Assembly: GCF_002878395.1 (NCBI RefSeq)
Contig: NC_061121.1
Location: 12,028,121-12,092,120, forward strand
DNA length: 64,000 nucleotides
Direction: 5' to 3'
Source: Capsicum annuum
Taxonomy: Eukaryota; Streptophyta; Magnoliopsida; Solanales; Solanaceae
The notes under the pieces were generated by a model. It did not search any database. It was not told where the DNA came from and saw only the letters and a list, made by a program, of their open reading frames with translations. Of this stretch, positions 11,751 through 23,176 are shown in pieces. Position 1 is the stretch's first letter. Every line of letters starts with the position of its first letter. Position numbers and translations under genes: made by a program.

Positions 11751-12708
11751 CCTTTCTCTTCCCTTTCTTCGGGGCTCGACAGTCTGTGGACTTGTGGCCA
11801 ATTTTGCCACAGTTAAAGCATTTTCCCTTGAACTTTTTCTTGGGTTGATTGCTTCTATGTTTAACTTTCTTTCTTTTCTTCGAGTTGTTTTGGTCATCTT
11901 CTACAATATGTGCTCAATTCATTGTAGAATTTCCCTTTGACCTTCTTTCAGCAACTTTATTGTACTCTTCAATACGAAGTCGGACAATAAGATCTTCAAC
12001 GGTCATCTCCTTGTGTTTATGCTTTAAGTAGTTTTTGAAGTCTTTCCACAAAGGTGGTAGCTTCTCAACTATCGCTGCTACTTGGAAAGCATCATTCACA
12101 ATTAAACCTACAAAACAGTTTATGTGAGTATTAAGAACATTTTTAATTTGTTCAACTAAGGTATTTTTCAAAGATATATCTTCTGCTAGGAGATCATGTA
12201 TGATGACTTGCAACTCCTGTACTTGAGAGACAACAGATTTGGTATCAATCATTTTGAAGTCCAGGAACCGTGCAACAAGGAATTTCTTAATTCCCGCATC
12301 CTCCGTTTTATATTTTCATTCAAGTGCCCCCCACAGTTCCTTTGATGTCTTGGTTCCACTATAGACATTGTAGAGGTCGTCTTGGAGACCACTCAGAATA
12401 TAGTTCCTGCAAAGGAAATCCGAATGTTTCCGAGCTTCTACAATAACGAAGCGGTCTTTGTCCAAGGTTCCCTCGGGCACCTCAGGAGCGTCTTCGCTAG
12501 TGAACCATTGTAGACATAGAGTGGTGAGGTAAAAGAACATCTTTTGTTGCCACCGTTTGAAGTCAATGCCAAAAAAGGTTTCGGGCTTTTCCGGCGGTGC
12601 CATCGTTGGCGGAGCATTTGTGCGACTTGATGTGGCAATATTATTTGCCCCCACAGACGTAGTCGCATCCATCATTTGGTTGTCAGTTGTCATTTTTTCT
12701 GTCACCAC
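11751..12708 (-). pseudogene. copia-2 gag
   Basis: Starts ATG at 12708, with a low-complexity N-terminus and then the copia gag domain ('FFGIDFKRWQQKMFFYL', 'LSGLQDDLYNVY', 'SKELWGALE'). It meets a TGA at about 12315 where arginine is expected, and resumes in the same frame ('VVEKLP'-like region reads '[19 protein letters not shown]'). A CCHC zinc knuckle (C-x2-C-x4-H-x4-C) reads at about 11790-11830 in a shifted frame. Gag packages the element RNA. One stop and a frameshift disable it. Confidence 0.85.
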
Positions 12709-13991
12709 AAGACAGAAAACTTAGTATTTTTCAAAATACTATTTATAAAGTTAAATAACTTGAAACAATTCTTCTTGTTTTTGGTTAACGATGAAGTTTT
12801 ATTACTTCGAATCGTTAACCGAATGAACCTTAACTTGTGATGAAGATTTTATGTCTTCTAATCACTAGTTAAATTCAAGCGGAGTAGAAAGACTAAGATT
12901 TAATCTTCAAAAACAAGCAATACAGATTCTGTAAGGTTATTTCCTTAAGATTGTTATCTTCCACAATACGGGTATATAGAATCTGTATAATAGAATAACA
13001 ACTTCAACTCGAGTTCAAGTATGAACAAGAACATAGTGAAGTTGAACAAATACCCTCAACACAAGATCAAAATGATCTTTCCAAGAGGTGTATTTTATAT
13101 TTCAGAAATATAGATGAAACAGAAATTGTTAAGGCTAAATCGTCCGAATTCACGAACTTTCCTTAAGGAAATAATTCCCCTCACTGTACCCGAGGTTGCG
13201 GAATTTTCCCTCCCAGGATAAAATGGCCAACAATTCAAGTATAGCGGTACCTCAAATACTTGAATTCTTCGAACGCACTCTCGGTTTGATTGATCACAAA
13301 GAGTGTTTAGAAGACAAGAAGATTTATGTGTAATCTCAAATTTTTCATTCTGTAACCTGTGGACGAAAACAGGTTATTTATAGCCTCAGCATGCCCCTCC
13401 GAAAAGGTGGCATTGGTTCAATTTTAGAGGTGCGTCTTTTCCTAAAAATGTATGTTTGTTTATTTAAAACAGTGCAGTAATTTTCTGAAACAGTATACCT
13501 TTTCAAGAACAAGTGCACCGGTTCGAAACAGTGCATCATTTCGTTGAAGAGTTGCATCTGTTTGAACCAATGTATATACTATTTCGAAAATCTGCATCTG
13601 CTCAGTCGAAACAATGCATTAATTCAGAAACACTACAGCATTTCGTTGCACCAGTTCGAACACAACACTGTTTCATGTCGAAATAGTGCAATTGTTCACT
13701 GTATGCATGCATAAATAAATGGAACGTTATTGTTTCGGATTGAATTTATTTGTTTCCGTCAAATAAAATTTGTCCAAAAAAATAAATTTCATCAATCATT
13801 TGTCAACTCCAAATCCAAGCCCAAGCCTAAGCAAGCAACAAGAATAGCGTGAGGCATCTTTATTTTCTTGCCTCACTTACTATTTGAAGTAAGTGTTTCA
13901 CTTTATAAACACTTTAAAGTTCTCTTCTTCCACCAATGTGGTAGAAGAGTAAACTTTCCAACTTAAAGAGTACACTTGTCAATTTGGGTGT

Positions 13992-14091
13992 NNNNNNNNN
14001 NNNNNNNNNNNNNNNNNNNNNNNNNNNNNNNNNNNNNNNNNNNNNNNNNNNNNNNNNNNNNNNNNNNNNNNNNNNNNNNNNNNNNNNNNNN
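13992..14091. other. Assembly gap, 100 N
   Basis: Exactly 100 N inside the copia-2 5' LTR, next to a TA microsatellite, a typical assembly break. Confidence 0.95.

Positions 14092-14138
<47 letters not shown>
14092..14138. repeat. (TA)n microsatellite
   Basis: At least 47 bp of perfect AT dinucleotide, truncated by the gap on its left. Confidence 0.95.
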
Positions 14139-14139
<1 letters not shown>

Positions 14140-14146
14140 CCCAACA

Positions 14147-16310
14147 GGAATGTACCAAAATATATTTTTTTTCACTAAATACTATAACATATCTTTCGGA
14201 AACAGCTTAAACATCCAATCCATCTAATTCAAGTATGAAGCAGGAGCAGTAATCAGTTCGAAAGGCATAGGAACTCATAATGCCTTTGCCAAGTTCTAAA
14301 GGTTATTTTAGAGATATCATATACCTTCCTCTCTGATTTAAGTTGATGATAACTAAACTGAAGCTCTACTTCTTTGGAGGTAATGGTATGGACTGCGTAC
14401 ATTTTACCCTCCCCAGACCCCACTATGTAGAAATACACTGGGTATGTTGTTGTTGATAACTAAACTGAAGATCATCAACAAAAGAAAAAATATACAAGGC
14501 ATCTACTTATAACTGGTCAATTACGTCACCTCCACGAGACAATGGGCACTTACTATGTATCATTACCTGGTTCAGTTGTTGCCTTACCCATCCTTGGGGA
14601 TCCTTCTTTTCTTTCCGTTTTTTCTACAACATTGTGCATCATGTGCAATATACTTGGTTAGATAAAACCTTCGGAGGTAAATCCTGCAACTATTCATTTA
14701 GTTCCTTCAAATTCATTGATGCCAAATGATAATAAGGTATCAACATGAGTTATGTGTAGGGTTCCAGGTTAATACCAAAGGTATCTGTCGTACAAAGGAT
14801 GGGCATGTAAGTTCTCAAGAAAATACTCTCATTACTAACATTGTTTCTAAACTTGGCGTCTAATCGCTCTCTCTTTTACCAACTGAGGAACCCAAATAAT
14901 TTTCTTCCATATCTGTTGTGCCAAACAACAAGGTATAACTTTGCGTATATTCGAAACATGATTCCTTTATTCTTTTTTTTTTTTTAACAAAATTAGCCTT
15001 ATTGAGTATCCCTTAACTTACCATTTCGTCCAGTAATCTGGAGTAGCATAATCAGAAGATAATCAACTCATACACATTAACCTGTCTACGTAGATCATGT
15101 AAAGTATAATCATCTCAACTAAAAGAATCTTTTACTCAGCTCAAACTGACAAATTCAATAAAAATTTCAACTGACGGATTTCTTCAACTGTAACAGCAGC
15201 CAAAGAATGAATTAATTTCTCCAGTTATCCTTGATTTCTAACTCTTTGGCCCATATTAAAATCCATGTTGAATGATTTCTGGTTTTAGTTTTTTTTTTTT
15301 CTTCCTTTTTCCATGAATTCTTAGTGGCATGTAGCACGTATATGTTTTCAACCCTTGCAGTAATTTTAACTACCATTAAAGAGGTGTAACACGACAAATT
15401 TTCCAATCTAAGAAACCCAAGTATCATATTTCTAGACATCCATCATCTACATCAATTTCTTAAAATTATCCATCCTGTCTCCAAATCAGCGGTGCTTCTC
15501 TTGTTTGTCTTCCTAACAGTTCTATCTATATCATGTGCTGGCCATATCTTTTCAAGCATGTGTCACGAGCTTTACTTCTCACTGGTGCATCTATGAGTTC
15601 AAAATGTCTCAAGTATCTCATCCAAGACCCTCAGGTCCTTGTTACTATCAGAGCCACTAACCTTTAAACTTTCAATATAGGAACTCTATAAAGACACATC
15701 TATATTCATGTCAAATCCTAGTCAATCTTGGTCACAAATGCCTCCAGCGCCTTATTATTGTCTGGAGTGGCTCAAGGTAAGACTAGTAAAACCTTAGCTT
15801 TAGACCTCAAAATTTTGAAGCCTCAAAAATTTTAATAGTGAACTATATGGTTTCAACTTCATTTGAAATAATAATGAAGATTACATTTTAAAAAATTATG
15901 TTCAAACAAAAAGAGAAAAACCTATCTCATTTTTAAAGAAATATTTTAGAACTTTGAACTAAATAACTCAAACTTTATATCAATAAATAAAATTTTAACA
16001 ACAACATCCAAGTTAATGTATTGGAAACAAAGGGTTAAAATCTTATTAACTAGAATTAGTCCTTACTTTTATTAATAATTATATTAATATGTGAAGTTAA
16101 AGCTCATATGTCTTTTGAAAATACTACACCAATATAATTACTATGCAAGAACAAATAAGATAACTTTAAATTATTACAATAGTATATGTTTACAAGGCCT
16201 CTTATTAAAATTTGGTTTTAAGCCTCTAATTTTATTGAGACACCTCTAATTATTGTCCTTTTTGCATGTCTATATAAGAGCCATAAATTCTCAACAATAA
16301 AAAAATCTCA
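14147..16310. other. gypsy-2 interior or flank, no gene seen apart from a LINE tail
   Basis: Except for the RTE tail at 14364-14454, I recognise nothing coding. 15783-16260 looks like a dispersed noncoding element: it holds 'ctagtaaaacc' and ends '...aagcctctaattttattgagacacctc', and a related ending ('taaggcccttattagagttttgccttaggcctcc') occurs at about 44345-44385. Confidence 0.4.
14364..14454 (+). mobile_element. Short RTE-LINE or SINE 3' tail with perfect 16-bp target duplication
   Basis: 91 bp matching the 3' end of the RTE element at 24595-25473: 'ggtatggactgcgtacat', 'cagaccccacta', 'atacactggg', ending (TTG)n. Flanked by identical 16-mers 'gataactaaactgaag' at 14348-14363 and 14455-14470. 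It is therefore a bona fide target-primed insertion that was extremely 5'-truncated. A SINE sharing this tail is the alternative. Confidence 0.9.
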
Positions 16311-16544
16311 TTGGCTTCAAAAAAGGTAAAACGCCGATGGCTCGTGACAAAAAAAGGTAAAGGTAAAAGGCCGATGGCTCGTGAAATTGAGGAGAGCGAC
16401 GAAGATCTTTGTTTGTTTTGTTCTAGTTTCTACGAGAAACCCCGAGGTGAAAAATGTGTTTTCGAGAGACATGAAATCCCTAATTGGGTCCGTTGTGATT
16501 TAGCCAATTTCAAGAGACTTATCAATAATGATAAAGGGGATTGA
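16311..16544 (+). CDS. Small ORF, unrecognised, basic N-terminus and cysteine pairs
   Basis: The 77-codon frame opens with TTG, not ATG; the first ATG in it is at 16377, within the second copy of the repeat. The N-terminus contains a duplicated block: DNA 'gccgatggctcgtga' occurs at about 16333 and 16371. It is followed by an acidic stretch 'EIEESDEDLCLFCSSFYEKP' with C-x2-C, and further cysteines downstream ('CVFERHEIPNWVRC'). The acidic stretch plus C-x2-C resembles the C-terminal tail of some transposase or PHD-like proteins, but I cannot name a family. It lies between gypsy-2 LTR copies and could be captured host sequence or transposon debris. Expression unproven. Confidence 0.3.
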   Translation: MASKKVKRRWLVTKKGKGKRPMAREIEESDEDLCLFCSSFYEKPRGEKCVFERHEIPNWVRCDLANFKRLINNDKGD

Positions 16545-16719
16545 TCAATTAGCATGGACGTTATCTCTGCTGGAAAATATCTGCACTGAAGCCGTTAACA
16601 GAAGGTGAGGTGAACTTCAAGTTATAATTCAATCTTACTTCTATGGTAACTAAACAGAAGGCTAGTTATAATTCAATCAGTGTTACTTCTATAGTAACTG
16701 AAGCCATCTCTAAAGGCGT

Positions 16720-17045
16720 GTTGATGCTGGTGTCAATGCCAATGTCAAAGCTGCAGTTGCAACTAAGAAAAAGGGCTTTTGGAATAAGTGGTTCCGTAGA
16801 GCTCTAGATGGATGTGTGATGTGTGGAATGGAACTGATGTTGCTGGGCTTTTTCTTGGACTTAAAAAAAAAAGGATAAACAGTCAACTTCAGCAGCAGAT
16901 CATGTTAAGGAACTTCATCAACAACTCGGGCCAGAGGCTTAGGGAACAGCAGATCAGGAAGGCGATCCAAATATGGCAGATTAGGAAGGTGATCCAAATA
17001 TGTCATATCAGGAAGTTGGTGATCCAAATGTGGATGTTTAGTGCA
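16720..17045 (+). pseudogene. Decayed coding fragment with 'EGDPNM' repeats
   Basis: Frame 1 from 16720 reads 'VDAGVNANVKAAVATKKKGF' then 'WNKWFRRALDGC', ending at an A-run near 16861. In another frame 'KQSTSAADHVKELHQQLGPE' follows, then three repeats of E-G-D-P-N-M/V. Two TAG stops stand where the repeat register predicts glutamine (CAG), i.e. C to T changes. It looks like a host gene fragment broken by an indel in the A-run and two stops. I do not recognise the protein. Its place between gypsy-2 LTR copies suggests capture by, or insertion into, that element. Confidence 0.45.
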
Positions 17046-17755
17046 AATCCAAATGTGGACTTTTTATGCGACTCTCATTTTTTTTTTCTTTTGTTTTGTT
17101 ATGTTAATAGGGGGAGGGAGAGGGGAAGGATCTCTGTTTTGGTTACTTTTGTTAACCAGCGTTTCAGTTCCATGAAAAATTGGGTTCTCAATGTAATTTT
17201 TAGTTCATAATCATTGTTATAAAATTATCAACAGTATCTTCATAGTTAAGAAAACATGTCTATACATTATATTGACCAAGCTCTCCAGGGGTTTGACATC
17301 GAGGATATCGCTCTTAATCCTAGGCTACGGCGTGTCCTTTCAATGAAGATAAGTTCCTAAATTATAACACTCTTACATACCTATGGTGGTAAATGAGTAC
17401 TCATTCTGGGAGTGGACTCTATTACATTTCTTATTATGGTACAAAGCCTTGTGTTATCTCTACTTCTTCTTCTTCCAGTTGTGAGGTAACTATTGCCTGC
17501 CATAGGCGACACTTTATGCACATTGAACTTCGGTCTACTTCTAAAGGGTGATCAATTTGAATGAGATGGAACTAGGATATGTAGTGCTATATGCAATTAT
17601 TCGACTCAAATTGATACACACGTAAGGAGGAACAAAAATGAAAGTTAGACACATCCCATCACGTCCTCGCAGAATTATGATTATAGGAATGACCGGCAAC
17701 ATAACCATAATTGAGATTCCACTACTACGTGTTCTCCATAGTCACTGGAATAACC
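17046..17755. other. No gene seen
   Basis: Unassigned noncoding DNA, T-rich at about 17080-17100, up to the second gypsy-2 LTR copy. Confidence 0.4.
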
Positions 17756-18790
17756 TTTAGGACTCCAAAGCAAGCCTCGTCAGAATTCCAGAAAATCGGA
17801 AAGAGTTTTCCCTATGTTCGGGCCTAACAAGAAAATTTCTTATGTCAAATCCACAATACAATAACCCAATATCACAACCATCACACCAAACACCAATACC
17901 ATTAACCAAAATCAACGTAAAACACCAATACCAGTCACCAAAATCAACGTAATATAACAATACCAGCAATCACAATATGAAATCCATCTCAAAAAATGAG
18001 AGGAAGTCAAATACTCCACAAGTCCAAAAATAATGAAAGAATACTTAAAACTCTAAAGACATGACTATGAAGCAACTCTAAGAGTTTTCAAGAGGATGAA
18101 CATAACAAGTAAATAAACTCTAGCCCAGGCAACAAATGCGGGGCTCATTAGGAATATGCTACCTCGAGATCTCTAGCTAACAAAATCCTAACCGTCACCT
18201 ACATTCTCTATAAAAACAATAGCGAGGAGTGAGATAATAGGGACAAGTCATAAAACATTATGAAATAAATGCTCTTTCAAAAAACAGTGACAATAGATAC
18301 ATATGAAAGTATTTTTCAGAATAGTACATATCACTTTAAGTTCTTATCAATCATATTACATATAAATGTGAATAAAAACACATATCAAAAATACTTATTT
18401 CTCATATAAGTAAAGAACTTTCATAACATTAGTGGTCATATCTCAAGTAATGATAAATATGTCTTGTGAACATCTCAAATACCTAATTTCAGTATCATAT
18501 CAAGTAAAAGCCTGCCCCACTGCAATTTCAAAGCATTCATTAATCCTTGTTTCATCAAAATCATGTATAAAATATGCAAATTAAGAATCACAAATCATGG
18601 AAAGATTACTAGTCACTGTACTCATATCGGAATACCAAACTCGTCACCCGAAGCAATCCGTATGACTTCCTTCGATCAATCTATAATCACATCATATCGA
18701 ACACAAATTAATTTCCTTGTTTAGTCTAGTTCATAAAACTTTTGAATACCCAACCCTTGGGGGGTGTCATGTTTAACTGTTAATTCGTCG
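17756..18790 (-). mobile_element. gypsy-2 second LTR copy, truncated at both ends
   Basis: Aligns by eye to about 4341-5382 in the same direction: 'ttaggactccaaag', 'gaggaagtcaaatact', 'tgctacctcgagatctctag', 'cccaacccttgggg', 'ttaattcgtcg'. It lacks the GTCGTGACA end on the left and about 550 bp at its right end. With the left LTR it brackets gypsy-2 plus copia-2. Confidence 0.75.
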
Positions 18791-18796
18791 AATAGT

Positions 18797-18904
18797 AAAT
18801 ATACTCCAAAATAGTAAACTTAAAAATTTATTCATGTTCTAGTAAATATGAAATTTATTAAGTAAAATTATATGTCATGGTAAACTTGGAGTTTACTAGT
18901 ACAA
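18797..18904 (+). repeat. 108-bp host duplicate of 4189-4296
   Basis: Same length as 4189-4296 without indels; I count four mismatches. Both copies end 'ggagtttactagtacaa'. This is copia-1 sequence and flanks the gypsy-2 insertion on both sides, far longer than an LTR-element target duplication. Confidence 0.9.
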
Positions 18905-20930
18905 ATAAGTTCATAAGTTGACATGAACGATTTTGCACATTGAGTGTTACATAACATATATATTAAAGAATTAAAAAATTCTTCGAAGAACATTATGGGT
19001 TCTCAAATTATCCTTCAAATAGTGATGGTAATATTTGTCACTAATGGACATGATGTGAAAGGTCATTGCGCATGTGATTGTCGTGCGACCTAATTTGATA
19101 TAAATTTTATATCTTCCATCAAAATAAAAAATATAAAGTGATGGTGTGCTTGACATTTCAAAATAATGTTGAGGTCTGTCATGGAATATAATAAATTTCA
19201 TGGTATGAGAATGAGTGTCGAATAAAAATTATAAAGCATGTACATATGATTATAGTTCATTCCTTGAAGAGAAGGAAACTTGTGATAAGCATCGTTGATG
19301 CTCGACCATTCTTGAAATGAATGTGTCAAGATGTGATATAATTTATGAATAAGGACATGCTCATGCATGGTTGGATAAGTATCACATATCACCTCTATGG
19401 GTGTAAACGATCATTGATAGCGTACTTGTAGTATGCCATATATGTTTTGATATGTTTATCATGGATTGCCAAAGGGTAAAAGCAAGAAACAAGTCTTATT
19501 TATATAATGTTTTAAGATTATGACCGTACTTATATAATTTTCTCCTTAAAGGAGATGTTCACCATATGAATGGTGTGTGAAATATGTGATAGTAAACAAA
19601 ATTAATTGAGAGCTCCAAAAATGCTTAATAGTTACTATATGGAGGAATGAAACTGTTCATAATATTGGGATTGTAGTAAGTCTCAAAAGAAACTTATTAA
19701 ATTTAAAATAATTGATCAAAAATAAATTTTATTGAGACTATAAATAATGAAAAGATGTTGTATTTTCATATTACTACAATCGAGGCAAGTTATAAATATT
19801 TATGTAAAAGATTATTCATTTTTTTCTCCTATGTGTAACACACAAATATGAGCATGGTGTCAGAGTCACATGCAATAGTAAATTAAAAAAATTACTAAAA
19901 TAAATATCAATTGGCATGATGGTTGACCATCCCGGTTCAAATATGATGCAAAAATTATTGAGAATTCATGTGGTTATATATTGAAGAAATAGGAAGTTCT
20001 TCACGAATTTTGTTGTGCCACTTGTTCTCACAATGAATTGATCATTGTACCAGCTAAGGTTGGGATTATATTTCCTAAAATTTTGGAACATATAAAAAAG
20101 TGAATATGGATCCGTTCGCCTACCATGTGAATCGATTATTATTGTATGGTTTGATGGATGCATCTGTGAAATGGTCACATGTGCTTTTCTATTAACTTAC
20201 AATTTAATTTTTGCAAAGTTGTTTGCTCGAATTCTTAAATTAAGAGCACAATTCTAAACTATAAATTATGTTGATAATGTTGATTGGTTTAGCAAAAATT
20301 GTATGCCTCCAATTCTAGCTAAGTCATTGAATTATGAGAATAAATCTTTCAAAAAAAATTTGGTATGAGATGTTCCATTTAAAATATAATAACATTCGTA
20401 TGCATCAAGCTCACAAGGCTCCCTTTTCACTATTGATTTAGGGTCAGGAATCAAATAATTTTCATGTGCGGTACATGATTCAATTGCTCCACCACAACAC
20501 ACAAAGATGAATTTCAAAATGAGATTGAGATAAATATTAGATTTTCTAAATTAGGGGGAGATATGATTGACAGTTGAAAATTACGTATGAGATAAATTAT
20601 CTATATTCTCATAAAAATATACACGTGAACTTAAAGTTCAAGAGATAACTCATTTGAAAAATGTTGCAAACTAATTTCAGATGTGTTTGCTGGCTCTATA
20701 TAATAATTCAACTGTAAATGCTTCGATGAAAAGTCTGTAAATAGAGTCTATGGCATGCCTGAAACATGGTAGACCAAACGATTTTAAAGGTAAAACTCCT
20801 TAAAGAAAGAAAGGAGCAAATAATCAAGATAGTCATGATAATGAGACAAGTTCTTTGAAAGAGCACCGACATAACATTTCATAAAACCTTGGAAAAAGAG
20901 CTTTGGCATGAATCAAGCTCTGACTTTTCT
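18905..20930 (+). pseudogene. copia-1 gag-pol remnant with integrase traces
   Basis: Continues the copia-1 host after the gypsy-2 block. From about 20130 short pieces in changing frames match a copia integrase region and linker by eye: 'DASVKWSHV', later 'IAPPQHTKM', then 'MACLKHGRPNDFKGKTP' at about 20749-20800, a conserved block between integrase and reverse transcriptase in this copia type. Many stops and frameshifts. Cut at about 20930 by the L1 element. 18905-20040 has no readable domain. Confidence 0.6.
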
Positions 20931-20949
20931 CTAAAAAAAGCTACCAGAT

Positions 20950-21190
20950 AGATCTAGATCTGATCGGATTTGAACTCTGAAGCAAAGTTGTGACCAGTAG
21001 ATTCATGATTCCGGCCGATGGTCACACACCCCCGCCGGCTGACCAAGCTAACAGATCTAGATCTGATTGGATTTGAACTTTGAAGCAGAGCTGCAAGCAG
21101 TACAAAATACAAACCCAAGCATTATAGCAGCCTCCATCTTTCATGATTCCGACCAATGGTCAGCCGCCATCGCTGTCTGACCAATCTGAT
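20950..21190 (+). repeat. L1 5' UTR tandem repeat
   Basis: Two diverged copies: 'agatctagatctgat.ggatttgaact' at about 20950 and 21055, each followed by 'tcatgattccg.cc.atggtc' at about 21004 and 21142 and by '.tgaccaa'. Repeated 5' monomers often act as internal LINE promoters. Confidence 0.75.
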
Positions 21191-23176
21191 TTTCCCCCAT
21201 TACCCTCAGTAACCAACATATCCCAACTCCCAAATACAATCATTCCAAATATCTCTCCTCTAGCTACCTCCTATGCAGCGATCATCCAACCTAATGATTA
21301 TTTGAATAATATTACAAGGACAACGATTGCTGTCGATCCCATCCCAATAAAGAAAGTAGATCTAATAGATGGAATTCTAGTAGTTAAATGGACGGAGCAA
21401 GAAGTCAATAGAATGAACATAATTGAAAACTTGCAATATGCTATTATTGGCAAATTTTCTTATAGTTGGTCAGAATTATCAGAATTAAGAGATTTAATCC
21501 CTAAGCAATGTGGGATTAAAGGTGAATGTAAGATTGGTTTTCTGAGAAATAGACATATCTTAATGAGATTTGATCTAGAAGAAGATTTCATTAATATTAT
21601 GTCTAAGAATGCTTATTACATCAATGCAAAGGATGGTAATTCATATCAGAAACTTCACAAGCAACTGCATGGATCTCATTTCCAGAACCCCTCCCCACCT
21701 TTTTTGTCAAAGAGGCATTGTTCTCATTGGCATCAGCTGTGGGAAAGCCTCTCCATCTTGATTCAGCAACTGTGACAAAACTTGCCCAAGTTGTGCTAGG
21801 GTGAAGGTCCAAATGGATTTGTTAGTAGAGAAACCTCAATTTGTTCACATGGAAATTGAAGATGAATCAGGCAAGGAAAATAGAATATGAAAGTGAAAAT
21901 TCAATATGATTCTTTACCAGCATTTTGTAAAAGGTGTAAACTCCAAGGTCATAGTGAGGTCGATTGTAGGGTGTTATATCCAGAGTTGAGGAAGGACACT
22001 GAATTTCCTGGAGAAACAGAATTATCTGAGCAGCAAAATGCAAATCCAACAAAGGAGAAAGTGGTACACAAGACCCAACAAAGAAATTTTCAACAGTGGA
22101 ATCCAACTAGGAGAAGATTCACATTGGAAAAGGACAAATTTTGTGATAATGCAAGAGATCCAAATGAAGATAACATGACCACTAAAAATCCTTTTGATAA
22201 TTTACCTGAAGACGATGATGATAAGGGAAAAAAAGTAGGGTCTGAAGAAGACACGAGAAGCAGACAATGCGAAAACAATTAATAAGGAAGAACTTACCAC
22301 TCGAAATTGGGTTAACTAAGCTTTTTACAAGAGGAGAGCATTAGATCAAGTGATAAGAAGAATAGTGGTGATCAAGAAGAGGCCCTTACTGATGTTGAGC
22401 CTGTGCAAAAAATGGGCAATGAAGAATCAGATGTGGTATCTACTGTAGAAGTCAGCAGTGTCAAAGAGTAGGGGCAGCAATACTAATAAAATCAGCAAGA
22501 AAATATAGACAACGCAGATATAGGAGCTGATGATCCCGTCAAGGCAAATAGTAACCTGCAGTATGATAATCTGGTGCATAATAATGGAAAAAAAATGGAG
22601 CAGGTGCAACTGCAGCAACAGAAACAATATTTAACAATCCTGCATAACACCAGTGATGAAGAAAGTAACCTGCAGAATGATCAGGAGTAACAACATGATG
22701 TAAATGTGGCCAATAAAGTAAATAATTTACAGATCAGTAATATAAATAAAAATTATGGTGATAAAGGTGAAGATGAAACTCTAGAAGCTGAGAACGACCT
22801 GGTTGACAAGGGTGGGGACAAAACTCTCTCACAGCAACAAATGGTGTTTAAAGGGATGGAGATAAAACTGTTAATTAAACCAGTTCCACAGGCCATTGTG
22901 GCTTTGACAGTTGATTCTCCTGTTAAGGTCCTACATGACATTGTTACACATAATATGGAGGAGATAATTGATCAGCATCAAGTGAAAGTAAATGATGAAA
23001 TAAGCAAGAAAGGTACAGATGAAGATAAAAACCAGCACAATCTCAATCATGCTTTGAAGGTGGCAGATTTATCACCAAATATTCAGTTAAAAGGGAAGAA
23101 GAACAAGGCTAATGCTGAAATCAGTATGCCCACAAGAATTAGTTTTAAAAGAAGTGTTAGATCCACGTATAAATGA
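21143..23176 (+). pseudogene. L1 ORF1 (RNA-binding, DUF4283-like plus zinc knuckle)
   Basis: ATG at 21143 opens 210 codons with 'LVVKWTEQEVNRMNIIENLQ', 'KGECKIGFLRNRHILMRFDL' and 'EEDFINIMSK', the pattern of the plant LINE and gag-like DUF4283 domain. After a frameshift near 21770 a CCHC knuckle follows ('CKRCKLQGHSEVDC') at about 21925-21970, then a long acidic, lysine- and glutamine-rich tail to 23176. ORF1 protein coats LINE RNA in the mobile particle. At least three frame breaks (about 21770, 22285, 22690). Confidence 0.8.

Larger units (their letters stand above)
7157..14146 (-). mobile_element. copia-2: Ty1/copia element, minus strand, two LTRs
   Basis: Two long direct repeats (7157-8109 and 13022-14146) flank a gag-pol that reads right to left: gag, zinc knuckle, protease, integrase, reverse transcriptase, RNase H, the Ty1/copia order. 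The LTR starts TGTTGGGTT on the minus strand, preceded by a purine tract (complement of 8110-8120). No matching 5-bp target duplication is visible (left 'tatta', right 'ggaat'), so one edge may be altered. Relatively young: most domains read over hundreds of codons with only scattered stops. It sits in the gypsy-2 interior. Confidence 0.9.
13022..14146 (-). mobile_element. copia-2 5' LTR, with N gap and (TA)n
   Basis: Partner of 7157-8109. Contains a 100-N gap (13992-14091) and an expanded TA tract (14092-14138) where the other LTR has only 'acacatatatatag', so the gap probably hides more TA repeat. Ends in '...acccaaca' at 14146. Confidence 0.9.

Noticed and set aside
16812..17210. 132-codon + frame
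   Set aside because: It runs across the broken EGDPNM fragment in a frame without the repeats; the repeats read in the other frame.
20332..20517. Minus-strand frames at 18971-20517
   Set aside because: They overlap decayed copia-1 sequence whose recognisable motifs read on the + strand.
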